A stretch of 64,000 bases of DNA from Sclerodactyla briareus (lineage: Eukaryota > Echinodermata > Holothuroidea > Dendrochirotida > Sclerodactylidae), in NCBI GenBank assembly GCA_026419785.1, contig JAODTK010002665.1, forward strand, positions 186,001-250,000, in the 5' to 3' direction. Below are positions 50,250 through 61,424 of this stretch, piece after piece; the stretch's first letter is position 1; every line of letters begins with the position of its first letter. The notes below the pieces were generated by a model, which was not told the DNA's origin, searched no databases, and saw only the letters and a list, made by a program, of their open reading frames with translations. Position numbers and translations under genes: made by a program.

Positions 50250-51331
50250 ACTGTCATCGTTCGAATCGTCAGCATCCTGTACGAAGAAACTTTCTTCGAT
50301 ACGAGGGGTTGTACGGAACGTTTATAAACAATCTACGAGCCAACGTGGCCTTGTTCCCACATACATAGCTAGGAACGCATGCCAGACGCTTGGCGCCAGG
50401 ATTTGGGTCATTGAGTTTTCGATTTGTCGCCAGACCTTATCTTGCCACTGGCTCCTTAACCTTTGATCCCTCTACGCCACGCCCATGCACGAGTTTATAT
50501 CTATCTGCAAGAGTAGTGAGCTCCTTCACATTTGTAGCTGCCGGTCCTTTTTGAATACCCTAATTTTTGCTTGCACGCCGCTAGAATGTGTTCGCGCCAG
50601 AAACAATCTGAAAGATCAATGGTAAGTAGTTAGTCGCGCTTCAAACCGCTGCATCCACCCATCCTACCTCAAAGATCGTCTGAGCCGCTCACCAACTGCG
50701 CCAAAACTCCCGACCGATCTGGCTTGGGACTGTCGGAATTTTCGTCGAAAAGCCCTCTTTGCATTGAGATTGTTGTAACCGCTCTAGCAACGCCAAGTTT
50801 TAGAGTTCGTAATCATTGGCCTCAACCACTCAATACTGGAGTAGGACCTCAGAGCCTCCCGATAACAAAAGCTCCTAAATAATCCCCCAATCTTCTTCGG
50901 CCACTTCGCCACAAGTGCAAATCGCTCAAAAACGTTCAATAAATGAATCCAACTCATCCTTATCCTCTACAAATACTGCCAATTTAGGCATTTCCTTATG
51001 GCTGGCGCACGAGTTCATTTCCCAGCTGCCATGAGCAACACCTCCTGTTCTTTCAAGTATTTTTGATATTCCCGTTCCAATTGCCTTTCATCCCTTATGG
51101 TATTTTGTTTTCCTAATCATTCTTCTCTACAAAACTGCAAAACTCGTCCCCGTAAATCCCTTTCCTTCCCAATTGAAACGACGTTCGACAGAGGAAATAA
51201 TGGAAATACACAAATGGAACTAAAACGATATCCACAATATAACTACGATACGTTAGAACAAAAGCGCTCGATCTGAACAAATTTGTAGATTGGACCTATT
51301 TTTTCAAGCGGTCCTGCCGGGGTCGCCAAAA
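50250..51331 (-). mobile_element. Gag region and 5' leader (copy B)
   Basis: The primer binding site lies at 51,309-51,329 (minus strand TGGCGACCCCGGCAGGAC), immediately inside LTR copy B. Further along the minus strand a CCHC zinc-knuckle-like segment is visible at about 50,375-50,331, including G-H-V in this copy, although split by indels. The intervening 900 bases have no clear capsid motif; gag is poorly conserved, so the call rests on position and on its duplication at 51,990-53,034. Confidence 0.55.
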
Positions 51332-51490
51332 TGTCACAACAGTAAAAACTGACAGGAATGCCAGTGTTGAACAACCCCTTGTGCCCACCGTGTTCAGGTA
51401 AACAGACGGCTCGTTTGTTCAATAACGTAGTGAACACATAATGAATATATTCTATACATATATTCGAATGAAAAATAAATACCGATTTAC
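51332..51490 (-). repeat. LTR copy B, truncated to about 160 bp
   Basis: It matches the first 160 bases of LTR copies A and C (starting TGTCACAA on the plus strand, with GCCCACCGTGTTCAGGTAAA and GGCTCGTTTGTTCAATAACG), then breaks off and joins RNase H sequence near 51,500-51,530. About 850 bases of the LTR are missing. Confidence 0.7.
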
Positions 51491-51499
51491 TTGAACCAC

Positions 51500-51622
51500 A
51501 ACGCCCAACGCATAATACGACTGTTTTGAGCTTTGTCTCTGGACAAATGCTGAAGAGGTCGATGGTCTGTCTCCAAGACAAACTCTTTGCCATACAATAT
51601 GGGTGAAATTTTCCTACTGCCC
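51500..51622 (-). pseudogene. RNase H fragment of a deleted copy
   Basis: The minus strand reads EFVLETDHRPL intact at about 51,584-51,550, matching the damaged version at 46,871-46,840. It is bounded on one side by LTR copy B and on the other, near 51,620, by protease-region sequence matching 49,905. Integrase, reverse transcriptase and most of RNase H are absent, so this unit is an internal deletion derivative. Confidence 0.75.
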
Positions 51623-53034
51623 AAACCGTCCTGTGAATAGGGGGATCTAAAGATCAACTAGAGCTATGGCACTCATGACATGTTTTTCATGGGAGGCACA
51701 TTTCCTCCCATTTCGCACGTTAGTTGTGGAAAGTGACCAAGACCTTTTGACCACAACTGTGTTGCAAACCAGGTCACGCAAAATCTCCACATCTCTCGAT
51801 CCTAACGGACATGACAACTGGCAACCCCGTTTACCATCTGCCCTTGACTACCTGAAAATTCACTACCGCAAATGACCTTTAACGGTGGATCAATTTGCGA
51901 TAATTATGGTAACTTATGGACGATACTCGATACACGCACTGACGTCATCACTTTCTGTCTTTTCACGTCATCGTTCGAAGTGTCAGCTCCTGGACCGAAG
52001 AAAATTTCTTCGATACCGGGGGTGTACGGAACCGTTTATAACAATCTGAGCAACGTTTGGCCGTGTTTCCACATAATCGAAGCAACGTGAGGCAGACGCT
52101 TGAGCAGGAGTTTTGGGTCTGATTTCGATTTGGCGTAGACTTATCTTGACCACTGTGTCGCCCTTAAAAACTTTGAATCCCTCTACGCCACGCCATGCCA
52201 AGTTTATATATATCTGCCAAAAGTCGTGAGCTCCTTCACATTTTTAGGCTGCCGTTCCTTATTATGAATATCACTAATTCTTTGCTGCACGCCGCTAGAA
52301 TTTGTTCGCGCGAAACAAATCTGAAAGATCAAGGTAGTCGCGCTTCAAACCGACGGCATCCACCCCGCTACTCAAAATCGTCTGAGGGATCACCAAATGC
52401 GCCAAACTCAGCCCACTCTGGCTTGGACTGTTCGGATCTTCGTCGAAAAGCCCTCTTGGGAATGAGATTGGAAAGCTCTAGCAACGGCAGTTTTTAAGGA
52501 GTATCGTAATCATTGGTATCAACACTCGATAACCGGAGTAGACCCAAGAGCCTCCCAGAAGAAGCTCATAAGCTAATCCCCCAATATTCTTCGGCCCAAC
52601 CTCGCCACAAGTTCAATCGCCACTCAAAACGTTCAACCAAATGAATCGAACTCATCCTATCATCTACAAATCCTGCAATTTAGGCATCTTTATGGCTGGC
52701 GCACGATGTTCATTTCCCAGCTGTGCAAGAGCAACCTATGTTCTTTCAAGTATTTTGTATATTCCCGTTCCAATGGCCTTTCATCCCTTTCGGCGATTTT
52801 GTTTTCTCATCCAGTCTTTTCTCTACAAACTCAACAACTCGTCCCCCGTTAACTCCATTGTCCTTCCCCAATTGAAAATACCGTTCGACATGAGCCAAAT
52901 GAAATACACAATGTAACTAACGATATCACATATAACTACGATAAGTTAGAACAAACGCGTCTCTCAATCTGAACAAAAGTTTAGAGTGTGAGACCCCTTT
53001 TTTTTCAAAGCGGTCCTGGCGGGGTCGCCAAAAA
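51623..53034 (-). mobile_element. Gag-protease region and leader of the deletion derivative (copy C)
   Basis: It matches 49,905-51,331 over its whole length with many small indels. The zinc-knuckle-like segment CFD...CGNTAKRC...DC lies at about 52,084-52,044 in the minus strand, split by indels. The primer binding site is at about 53,011-53,030, immediately inside LTR copy C. A minus frame at 52,201-51,983 (72 codons) is the longest intact piece. Confidence 0.6.
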
Positions 53035-54030
53035 TGTCACAAAGTAAAAACTGACAAGCGAATGCCAGTGAAAACCCTTGTGCCCACCGTGTTCAGGAAA
53101 ACAGACCGGCTCGTTTGTTCAATAACGTAGAACACATAATGAATTATATTCTAATACATATCTTCTACATGACAAATTAGATAATCAATCAACTTGTAGT
53201 GGGCCCTATACATAATATAATACGGCTACTTCTCAATGACCCTAAATAATAGTACACCGGTGCCTGCTAACCTTCCTCTTGAATGGATTATTTTCAGTTC
53301 GAACCACTAGCTACATCCTAAGGCAATCCCGACGATACGTTATAGTACTGCTAGTAAGGTGCCGTCAGTTTAACGGGTGCCCATGTAACAAGATAACCTG
53401 TCCCGGCGGGTCCCCCCCCCCCAACAGACCCCCAAGGGTGGGTTTCAAAACCAGAAACCATCTCCGCATAAATCTGGGGGCGCGCTCCTCTGCCAGCTTG
53501 TTAATTCAGAGCGAGCTGCCCAGCCCATGGGGTACGGGAAAACCGAGTCTACTCAACGAGCTTGGTTTCCAACAGGTGAAAATGAAATTGTCAATACGTT
53601 TTGCAGGGTTCCACGATGTGTAGGACGGAACATCCTCGGGCGATGCCCCAAATAGCGTAAGTTCTCAATAATACAACACGTGTAATGTACCCTCGGCGAT
53701 ACATACACAAAGAACAATCTACCATCCTCAGCGATGTGTAGAAATAAAACTACGTTCCGATACATTGTGACTGTACAAAACTACGACATGTTACTTCCCT
53801 TCCCTGGTGGACCTGCAGTGTCCTCCCGCAACCAACCCTATACCCCTTCACAACTTAGAACAATAGCAATGGAATGCAACTACCCAACTGTTACATACAC
53901 TCTAATTGCTGCAAACCTCATCATATTCATAGTATCCATCTTCAACGTACCTTATCCTAATCCCGATACCCTCGTCCAACTCCTAATCCAAATTGTACGG
54001 TAGCTCAGAAGAGCGACCTTACCCCCATGT
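53035..54030 (-). repeat. LTR copy C (about 1.0 kb)
   Basis: This is the collinear partner of LTR copy A (45,443-46,492). On the minus strand it is the 5' LTR of the array, followed by the primer binding site at 53,030-53,011. It contains an extra run of C near 53,411-53,420 not matched in copy A. The hydrophobic plus frame 53,734-54,003 within it is frameshifted in copy A and is not regarded as a gene. Confidence 0.7.
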
Positions 54031-54034
54031 GACG

Positions 54035-55545
54035 CATATATGGTTTAGAATTTATGAATTAACGTGACGAGCAGAAGGTACGAACTAACGAACGAACAGA
54101 CAAATTACAACGGATGGAGAGACATGAGAACTCCCGCGCTAAAAATGACACGCCCGTGAGCACTTTTCATTTCACACATTAGCTGTGAAATTCTAATCTA
54201 ATACAATAATGGCACATTTACACACGGCTTTCCTTATCCGTCCTCTCAAAAAAGAGCCTGTTTCCCATTTCCCACTAAAATCACCCGTGGACTAGCATAA
54301 TCCTAACCGTTTTTCTCCCACGGGGCGCGGAATGTGGGGGTTGGGGCGTGGGGGGCTGGGGAGGCTTGTCTGACCGATAGCCTGGTGAAACTAGCATTGT
54401 TCACTCTATAAGCTTGATATGTGTGGTGGTATTTGACGAAAGTAGGAAGTACTGAGATATGTGAAGACGATATCAGTTGCACACAGGCCTGACGGAGGTT
54501 GCTCACTTGGATAAGAAGAAACTGAAGAGAGGAAGTAGTGAGAGGAGAATAGTGTGAAATTGGAAGAAGAAGAACCGGTTAGTAGGTGAGCGATTAGTTT
54601 TGACTAACCGGATTTTGGATTTGCTTCTTCAAGTGTGGGATACTGAAGGCTTATAATGAGATGTGTGGAGAGAGGAAGAACACTGTAGGTAGGAGTGGCA
54701 CATAATATGGGCATTCCCACAGTAACTCATGTTACTACTTTTGGTCCCTCCTTTTATGCCAGAAACCCGTACCAATACAGTTGAATAATTATAGCATGGA
54801 GTACCATGCCTGAGGCCTACCCTGGAAGAGTAAATGTACAATTATAACAAGGCGAATCGCCAAAAAGTGGTCTCCCCGGTAGCGCGATCGGTGGTTCGTA
54901 TTGTTCACTACACGAACAACCAAATAGTTCATTCCGACCATTGCAAGTCCAATCGAACATCAACATATTTTCACATCAACATAACAATTCCTGAAATAAA
55001 CTGTTAATAAACTAATAAAATAATAGGTTTGGACTCTTAATACCAGAGTCCCTTAATGGTTTTCTTTCTTTTTCTCATGCCCCCCCACCCTACTCTCTTC
55101 CATAAATACCCCCCGAATTGTCGCTCAGTCAACTCACTTTTGACCCAAAACCCAACTTGAATTGTTCTAATCCCTTAGCTAAAGCCTGGGCTTCTTTGCT
55201 TTTAAAATCTTCCTTCAATTATTCATTGCCTTTTATTTACCGAGCAGCCAGGACATTCCACCCCCCTGCCACGCAGCAAACACACCTCCCCCGCCTCCCC
55301 CACACCAACACACTATTCCATGCGAAGGCAAAGATGTCCCAAAATATATCTTAGAAACCTCCGCACTTGCCTAGTCCCCAGGAAGAAGCGGAGGAAAGAA
55401 AATGTTAAAGTATTCTGAAGGTCTAATCAACCTAATCAACTTGGGTAAGAGAGGGTTTGCTTGTGGGCAGCTTATTAAAGCACAATTGTCACAGGAGCTA
55501 GGGTTTACCCAATAACACCCGTTCCTCATCGCTTTATTCTAACAC
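54035..55545. other. No recognisable gene
   Basis: Purine-rich sequence at about 54,505-54,570 and G/C runs near 54,340 and 55,080. Open frames are under 80 codons without motifs. Confidence 0.4.
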
Positions 55546-55549
55546 AAAG

Positions 55550-56105
55550 CTATTATATTATTGGACTTCAATCAATTCATGAACTCAAACACATCATATC
55601 CAAAAATGTTACACACCATACCTACGAGTCTGAAATTGGAATATATTAAGGAAATTAGGCACATACATGACCTCTACTGACCCCCAGCTGTACCTTCTCA
55701 AGGATCAGGATCGAGGTGGATCAACATCTACCAAGTTTGTGGAATCCACGCCTTTCAAAAATTGCCATAAATAATATGGCAATTAAACACATTAGATGAC
55801 CTCCATGACCGCCAACTTCGCTCTTAATTTCTCTCGGGGAACCATGTATAGACCACATCCACTAAGTTGCGTGAGATTCCGACAATTTTGAAAAATTCGC
55901 ATAAATTATGCAAATTAGACCCCTAAATTAGCATATTTAGGCTGAAAATCTAATCATTCATCTACCTGTTGCATCCAGGTCCTACCATGCGAAACTACAT
56001 CACTGTACCCCACACCCCATACGGTTTCTTGCGAATCCTGCTAACGAGCCTAGACAATAATTTACATAAATGAGCTAATGACCCAATAATTAATTACTTT
56101 TTGCT
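55550..56105 (+). repeat. Dispersed AT-rich repeat, copy 1
   Basis: Degenerate sub-units of about 140 bases contain CATAAATTATGCAAATTAG-like and TGACCTCCATGACC-like words. The part at 55,870-56,100, including GGCTGAAAATCTAATC and GAGCCTAGACAATA, is shared with 63,560-63,790 and, inverted, with 58,050-58,200. It is non-coding. Confidence 0.65.
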
Positions 56106-56639
56106 GCCGCAAATCTAATCAATCGTGTACAACCAACCCTGGTGCTACATAAAAAATTTTCGTCAAAGTCAGCCAGCCACGTTTGTGAGGAATCCTGCAA
56201 ACAAGAAAGCGTGTCACACACACACACACACGCGCACACCACAAACACACGCCATAGTGCTACTATGTTTCTTCCTTGAATTTCATTCAGGCAGACAAAA
56301 AACCATGGGATTTGACACGAAGGCGGAAGCAACTCGGGCAACTCGCGTTACATTTCCAAAAAAATGTGCCAAAAAAAAAAAAATGTTTAAATCATTCAAA
56401 AGGTGTCCGCATATGAGTCAATTCTGGGAATGCTGATTAAAGATGGATTTATAGCCTTACCTACATTACAAATACAAACATGCTTGCTCTAAAATTTTGA
56501 AATGATTGACTAAATGCTCATAAATGATCTCGAGCGGTAACTCCTCAACGTTACCATTTGTCCACACCCAGACTTCTCAGAATCTTGGCTGCTACTGGAT
56601 GAAGTGTTGAAACAAGCAATAGTTGTAAACAATAAAATC

Positions 56640-56835
56640 GATACAAGGGCAATCGCCCCCTAGTTCTCGCCCTGGTTGTGTATCATTTGGTTTCGTCTAT
56701 CATTCACCATGCCACAAATTCAAGGCAATTCCATGTATGGCTTTCAGATTTGGTATTAGCATTCAACAGTTAAACAGTTTTCTAATCAGTGACCAAATTC
56801 TGATTCATAAGGACATTCAAACTGGGAGTTTATAG
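56640..56835 (+). repeat. Dispersed repeat, second motif, copy 1
   Basis: Sequence starting AAGGGCAATCGCCCC, then CTCGCCCTGGTTG, then CCATGTATGGCTTTCAGATTT and ATCAGTGACCAA recurs at 57,490-57,665. The latter part also recurs at 63,060-63,120. Confidence 0.6.
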
Positions 56836-57119
56836 GACTTGCTGTTACGGAGTTTGTGTCATTTGAAGTTTGTGTATTGTTAGCATGTGTATTGCGCAAG
56901 TATGAAATGCGTCCATAATGCAATAATAATGATGTCATACTTTTGCACTTTTTCACTTCGAAAGCTGTAGTCTATGGGAGAATACTGCTATAGTGGGTTG
57001 GTAGTGTTGATGGTTACCTTGGTTAGAAAAAAAGACACAGAACGTCTGCTAATGTTGACTTATTCAACAAAATGTAAACAATCAAATACTAACATAATTC
57101 CTGTGGTTTGTCCATGCGT

Positions 57120-57160
57120 GAGTTGTGTGACATCATACGATTTTTTTTTTTTTGTTTATT
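57120..57160. repeat. T-rich run
   Basis: Poly-T tract at about 57,140-57,153 within otherwise unremarkable sequence. Confidence 0.8.
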
Positions 57161-57479
57161 GAGCACTTGGGATTCTCCCCCAATTTTCTCTTCACATAGA
57201 AACTCGTAATTGAAATGGGGTTGGACCTATAGATACGGGTTTTCCATTCTCCACAATATAACCTTGTATCCAAGCCTGCCGTTTTCCTTGAATTTTCGGG
57301 GAATGGCAGTTGGGCTACAGTGAAAATGAACTGGAAATTTTCTTTAATAGTAGAAGAGATTTTTTCAGTTAGCAATTGAGTATCTTCGTGTACCTGTATA
57401 TTTCTTCCTGAGAGACAAAGTCTGATTTAGTGGCAGGTCCGACCCCAGTACAACAAATGTGCTGCCAAATTGAGGAGGG

Positions 57480-58205
57480 GTTGGGTTCAAATAAAACAAG
57501 GCGAACGCCCCAGGGTCCTCGCCTGGTTGCGCTATCCGTGTTTTGTTACTTTAATAGTCACCAGCGAAACAATTACAATTACACGGCATTCCATGTGTTG
57601 CTCAAAGTTTTCAGTATTGCATTTACAAAAAACAGCCTACTATCAGTGCCAATTTCACTTCGAAAAAGGATGATATCAACAATGTCTATAAAGGAGTAAA
57701 AGTAGTAAGTTTTGGAAATGTGACCAAGTAGTTTCACAAAATCCATGTTACTTGCAAAAATAAATTTTGCAAGTTAGAAGACACGTTGAGTGACCTCCAG
57801 TGACCCTGAATTCATTCATGATAAAAAGTTTTGGAACCCAAGGTAAACTATACCCGCCAGGTACCAGGTCATGCAAAATCCAAGAACTTAAAGATGTTGC
57901 ATAAGTTATGGCAAATTAGTTATTGAATGTCTCCATTGACCCGGATCTTTGTTAAAAGTTTTGGGACTGAAGGTTAGCCATATTCACCAATTTCTGAAAA
58001 TCCGACGAACTTTGAATTCCGCTAATATGCAAATTGATGACATAATTACCATATTTTTAGATGAGTATCTAAGCATCTATTGGTTAGCAAGATTACGGAT
58101 GAACCCGTAGGTGCTATGGGACTTGGTTTGGCCAATAGATGCGGTATATGAGGTAGATGCACTGATTAGATTTTCAGCTAAAATATGGTATTTCATTTCA
58201 GTTCA
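57480..58205 (+). repeat. Dispersed AT-rich repeat, copy 2, with inverted tail
   Basis: 57,490-57,665 matches 56,640-56,830. 57,690-58,050 contains two to three degenerate units of about 140 bases (TGACCTCCAGTGACCC, AAGTTTTGGGACT, AAATCCGACGAACTTTGAAT). 58,060-58,200 then matches the family in inverse orientation: GATTAGATTTTCAGC there is the reverse complement of the GCTGAAAATCTAATC box at 55,939. Coding potential is not evident. Confidence 0.6.
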
Positions 58206-58209
58206 TTCA

Positions 58210-59175
58210 GGCGAGACGAATTACTGATTTGTTTGTTCCTTTTCTCAACCTAGCCAGGCTATGCACAGTAATTCAGGCCCCCTAACCAGTATTCAATCCC
58301 CTCGCAGTAATTTTATTTTATATTTATTAAGAAGTATAGCAACATTTCCATATGAAATTTGCAGAGATTGTTTAGAGAACCTTTTCAGGGGCCGAATTGA
58401 AGAAAAATAACAAGTTCTCGTCCCCCGCACCGCACGCTTCTTTTCACGCCGCAATGTTTTTTTTTGGTTTTTTTTGTTCAGCCTGAGCTGCCATTGCCGA
58501 TCCTCTCCAGTACCCTGCCTGTCTAAGCATATGTCAATTGATGGCAAGGTTAATGCATGTACGTGGTGGGTTTCGCTAACTACCTCGTGCCAGGTTACTT
58601 TTTTCCGATCGAGATCATTTCAACAGTGGCATTATTTAGGGAGCTAAATTCAAATGGTTGTTGTGTGTGCATGCATATGCCCTATAAGGAGGACTTCTTC
58701 TAGAATTATAAAACCACAGTACGCTCGTACGATCGAGGAGGAGGGGCAGAGTTTGTCAGATCACGGGGGGCCACAATGGCCGTTCGCCCTAATTCCTTGC
58801 CGTCATGCCATATGAAGTGGGTCTATCAACTGAGACTCTTTCAAGAGCAAACTGGTCCGATTTCCTGTTATAATGATCCTAAATTACATCTTAAACACCT
58901 AAATACGAGCACAAAGTTCTGCCAAAACGGCCGACATTTGCGGTATAAGTAGGGCCTCGATTTTGCCCTAGGGATGCAACAATTGTTAGGATAGCTCTTT
59001 TTTTTCAAAACATGGGTATCTCGAGATGCAGGATCATAAATCCATGAAAATTACGACTTGTTTTCTGCCTAAATATATCAAAACACTGTGAGCGGAGATG
59101 GGAAGCTTAATCCACCTCTGAAAATTATTTGGGCACAATTTCGGTGGAGGTACGAAGTAGGATTACTGTGGCAAA
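58210..59175. other. No recognisable gene
   Basis: T runs near 58,456-58,480; short frames without motifs. Nothing else recognised. Confidence 0.4.
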
Positions 59176-59179
59176 AGGG

Positions 59180-59985
59180 GGGAGGGGGCTGCTTGGATGT
59201 ATGCGAGGTTGTTGTCATACTTCAGGCCGTGTGTAGCAGCAAGTCACAGTTTAAAATGAGCAATACTAACTTTAAAACTCAAGGTCTATGTCACTTAGAG
59301 CAGAATTGAAGGATTTAACATCAGCGGCCTCCTGAATCCACAGGGTAGCTGTTCCATTCAGGTATTGTCCTTGGGTACAGATACAAAAATAACGGGTAGC
59401 CAATCCCTTATTTGTGGCAAGGAGGTCTTAGATCGTACTTAGTTCCAGTAGGGGGTATGAATAACCTCTTCTAAAATGTGGTCACAAAGATGATAACTGC
59501 ATGACAATTTTTTGTTGTCCTTAGGAGTCACCATCATACGTGTCCTTGCGCCCCACCCTTCCCCCCCCCCACGTTGTAGAAGCATTTGGATGCATTAAGC
59601 GACATTGGCCAGTCCCTTTACAATTGATTGAGTGTGTTAATGCCCCGTGGAGTGAAGACAACAGTATGGGACTGATTCACCATAGAGAACACAATCATCC
59701 GCAAGCAGCTTAATGTCGGAGAGGATATTTCTGGGAAGGTCATGTATGATATATACCAAGAACGGGAGGGGGGCCCCAAAACAGTTCCTTGAGGGACTCC
59801 TGATGTAACTTCCATTTCAGATGAGCTGATGTCTATCCTGTAGGAAAATTGCTGTTGAGTGTGATGAGAAATGACTGAATCCACTTTGAAGCGGTTGATT
59901 CTGATAACTGTCACTTTGAAGCTGCGTAAGCGACAGTTGGGGCACACTGTCAACACTTTTTTGAAGTCCATTATGATCAAGTCCG
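59180..59985 (-). mobile_element. CR1/jockey-like LINE reverse transcriptase fragment
   Basis: The minus frame 59,980-59,618 reads MDFKKVLTVCP (the first catalytic aspartate region), then MEVTSGVPQGTVLGPP, the diagnostic SGVPQGxxLGPL motif. In another frame near 59,700 it reads LLADDCVLYG, the catalytic ADD box. Downstream frames give MSLNASKC (about 59,610-59,580) and, further on, short segments consistent with the H-x-YLGV and thumb regions to about 59,200. The fragment is 5'-truncated just upstream of the first aspartate and broken by indels. Confidence 0.85.
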
Positions 59986-60239
59986 CCTACTCATGCATGT
60001 CTGTTTCTACTGCGTAGGCAATTATGACATGTGTTCATGAAATTGGGCTTTCCATGCAGGGATAATTCAATTTATTTTTAAATATTATTCCATTCGTAGC
60101 ATAGTTGTTGGGCTTTGAGTAACAATGATTCACCTCGTAGATCAAGAAATGGGAGTAGCCACCAGCAAGGGAAGGTGTAGGGAATGGTGGTAAGGAAGCC
60201 ACAATGGTCTCCTGTCAGTGTGGTGGCTTGCAAAGTGTT

Positions 60240-60560
60240 TGGTAGGCGGGGGCCAGATGGGTTTACGCATGTTGCAGTGCGTCGGATCCGGGTGCAGAGA
60301 GGAGTCTTACCGACGGGTGGGGATATGTGTAAGTACCGCAACCGGTCGGCGGAGAGATCCGACACAACACCACACTCTTTCGCCCACTTCATCCGTGTGT
60401 GCACGTGTCTCGACTAGTCGCGCCGCGTGTCACACGAACTCGCCGCCGACGCCCCGAGAGAACCGCCAGCAGCGCGCAGCGGCGCCTCAGGACACATTAA
60501 GGACGGAGTGACCCCACGCGGCCCCAGGCTGAGACAGAGGACCCTGTCCTGAGGATTTTC
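60240..60560. other. GC-rich island
   Basis: About 300 bases are clearly GC- and CpG-richer than the rest of the window (for example around 60,415-60,530). Open frames exist on both strands (60,184-60,417 and 60,218-60,511 plus; 60,404-60,078 minus) but none resembles a known family. It could be a CpG island, an exon or part of an unrecognised element. Confidence 0.35.
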
Positions 60561-60564
60561 ACTG

Positions 60565-61380
60565 TTATCAATTCACATTTGGGTTTTGCCTGGTGCCCTG
60601 CCTACGGAAATTTTTGGCCTTGGTCCCCTACCCAATGGCCTTGGTGCCCTCTAAAAATTCCTAAATAGACAATGCCAAATGGCCGCTGCCCTCCCTCAAC
60701 CCTAATTCCAACCTGAATATGCTTGCCCGAGGAATATGACGAACGGCCCCATCGATGCCAATACCACACCGTAACGGTGAGTACAATCCACACAACTTAA
60801 CGCCGTCGGTGTAGGCACTGAACCCGGTTCAAAGGCAAGAGGCTCAAAATGTACAGGCAGGGGCTGCGTGTATTCAAATGAGTTGTTTGGCAGTGATCGA
60901 AGACAAAGCAAAATGTGTGCCAATGTACATGAATTGCAAAATTTCTTTTTTCTGTTCAAGACCTTCCATTTCTAAGCTTAACGTATTTGGCTGAAACAGG
61001 CATGTTGTCCCCTTAAACATAAAGAAGACAAACAGTTGAAAATTTGCGGATTAGGAGCTCGTCGGGCGAGTCCTCCCACAAAAAAAAAAAGCCCCCAATT
61101 TTTTTTTTACTTGGCCTAGGGATGACTAAAACCTACAATCGGGTAATATTTTTAGGAATAACCCTTATACTTTGAAGCAATTTTGCGATCAGTTGGGTAT
61201 TTGTTAAAAAGTGTGTATTTTAAAAAGCCTTTAGCCATGAGGGAAAATTTTAGAAACTGCTCAAATTTTTTGTTTTCATTCATCCATTTGTAAGTTGTTG
61301 GGCCAAATAAGAAAATTAGTATAAAGTAAGACTAAAATACTATTAACAATAACAATTTAAGATGATTTACAACAGGCCTC
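60565..61380. other. No recognisable gene
   Basis: A runs near 61,080-61,090 and T run near 61,100. The 85-codon minus frame 60,959-60,702 has no motif. Confidence 0.4.
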
Positions 61381-61399
61381 GACAAAAAAAATTCATACT

Positions 61400-61420
61400 A
61401 CACGCCAAATGGCGAGTGTA
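61400..61420. repeat. Short near-palindrome (possible repeat terminus)
   Basis: ACACGCCAAATGGCGAGTGT folds back on itself around AAAT with one mismatch per arm, and CTCGCCA recurs about 20 bases downstream. It may be the end of a small element, but no partner was found. Confidence 0.4.
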
Positions 61421-61424
61421 ACAT

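Noticed and set aside
53734-54003. Plus-strand frame ending in a membrane-like segment
   Set aside because: It lies inside LTR copy C and is not preserved in LTR copy A.
54870-54925. tRNA A-box-like sequence (GGTAGCGCGATCGG)
   Set aside because: No B box at tRNA spacing and no stem pairing.
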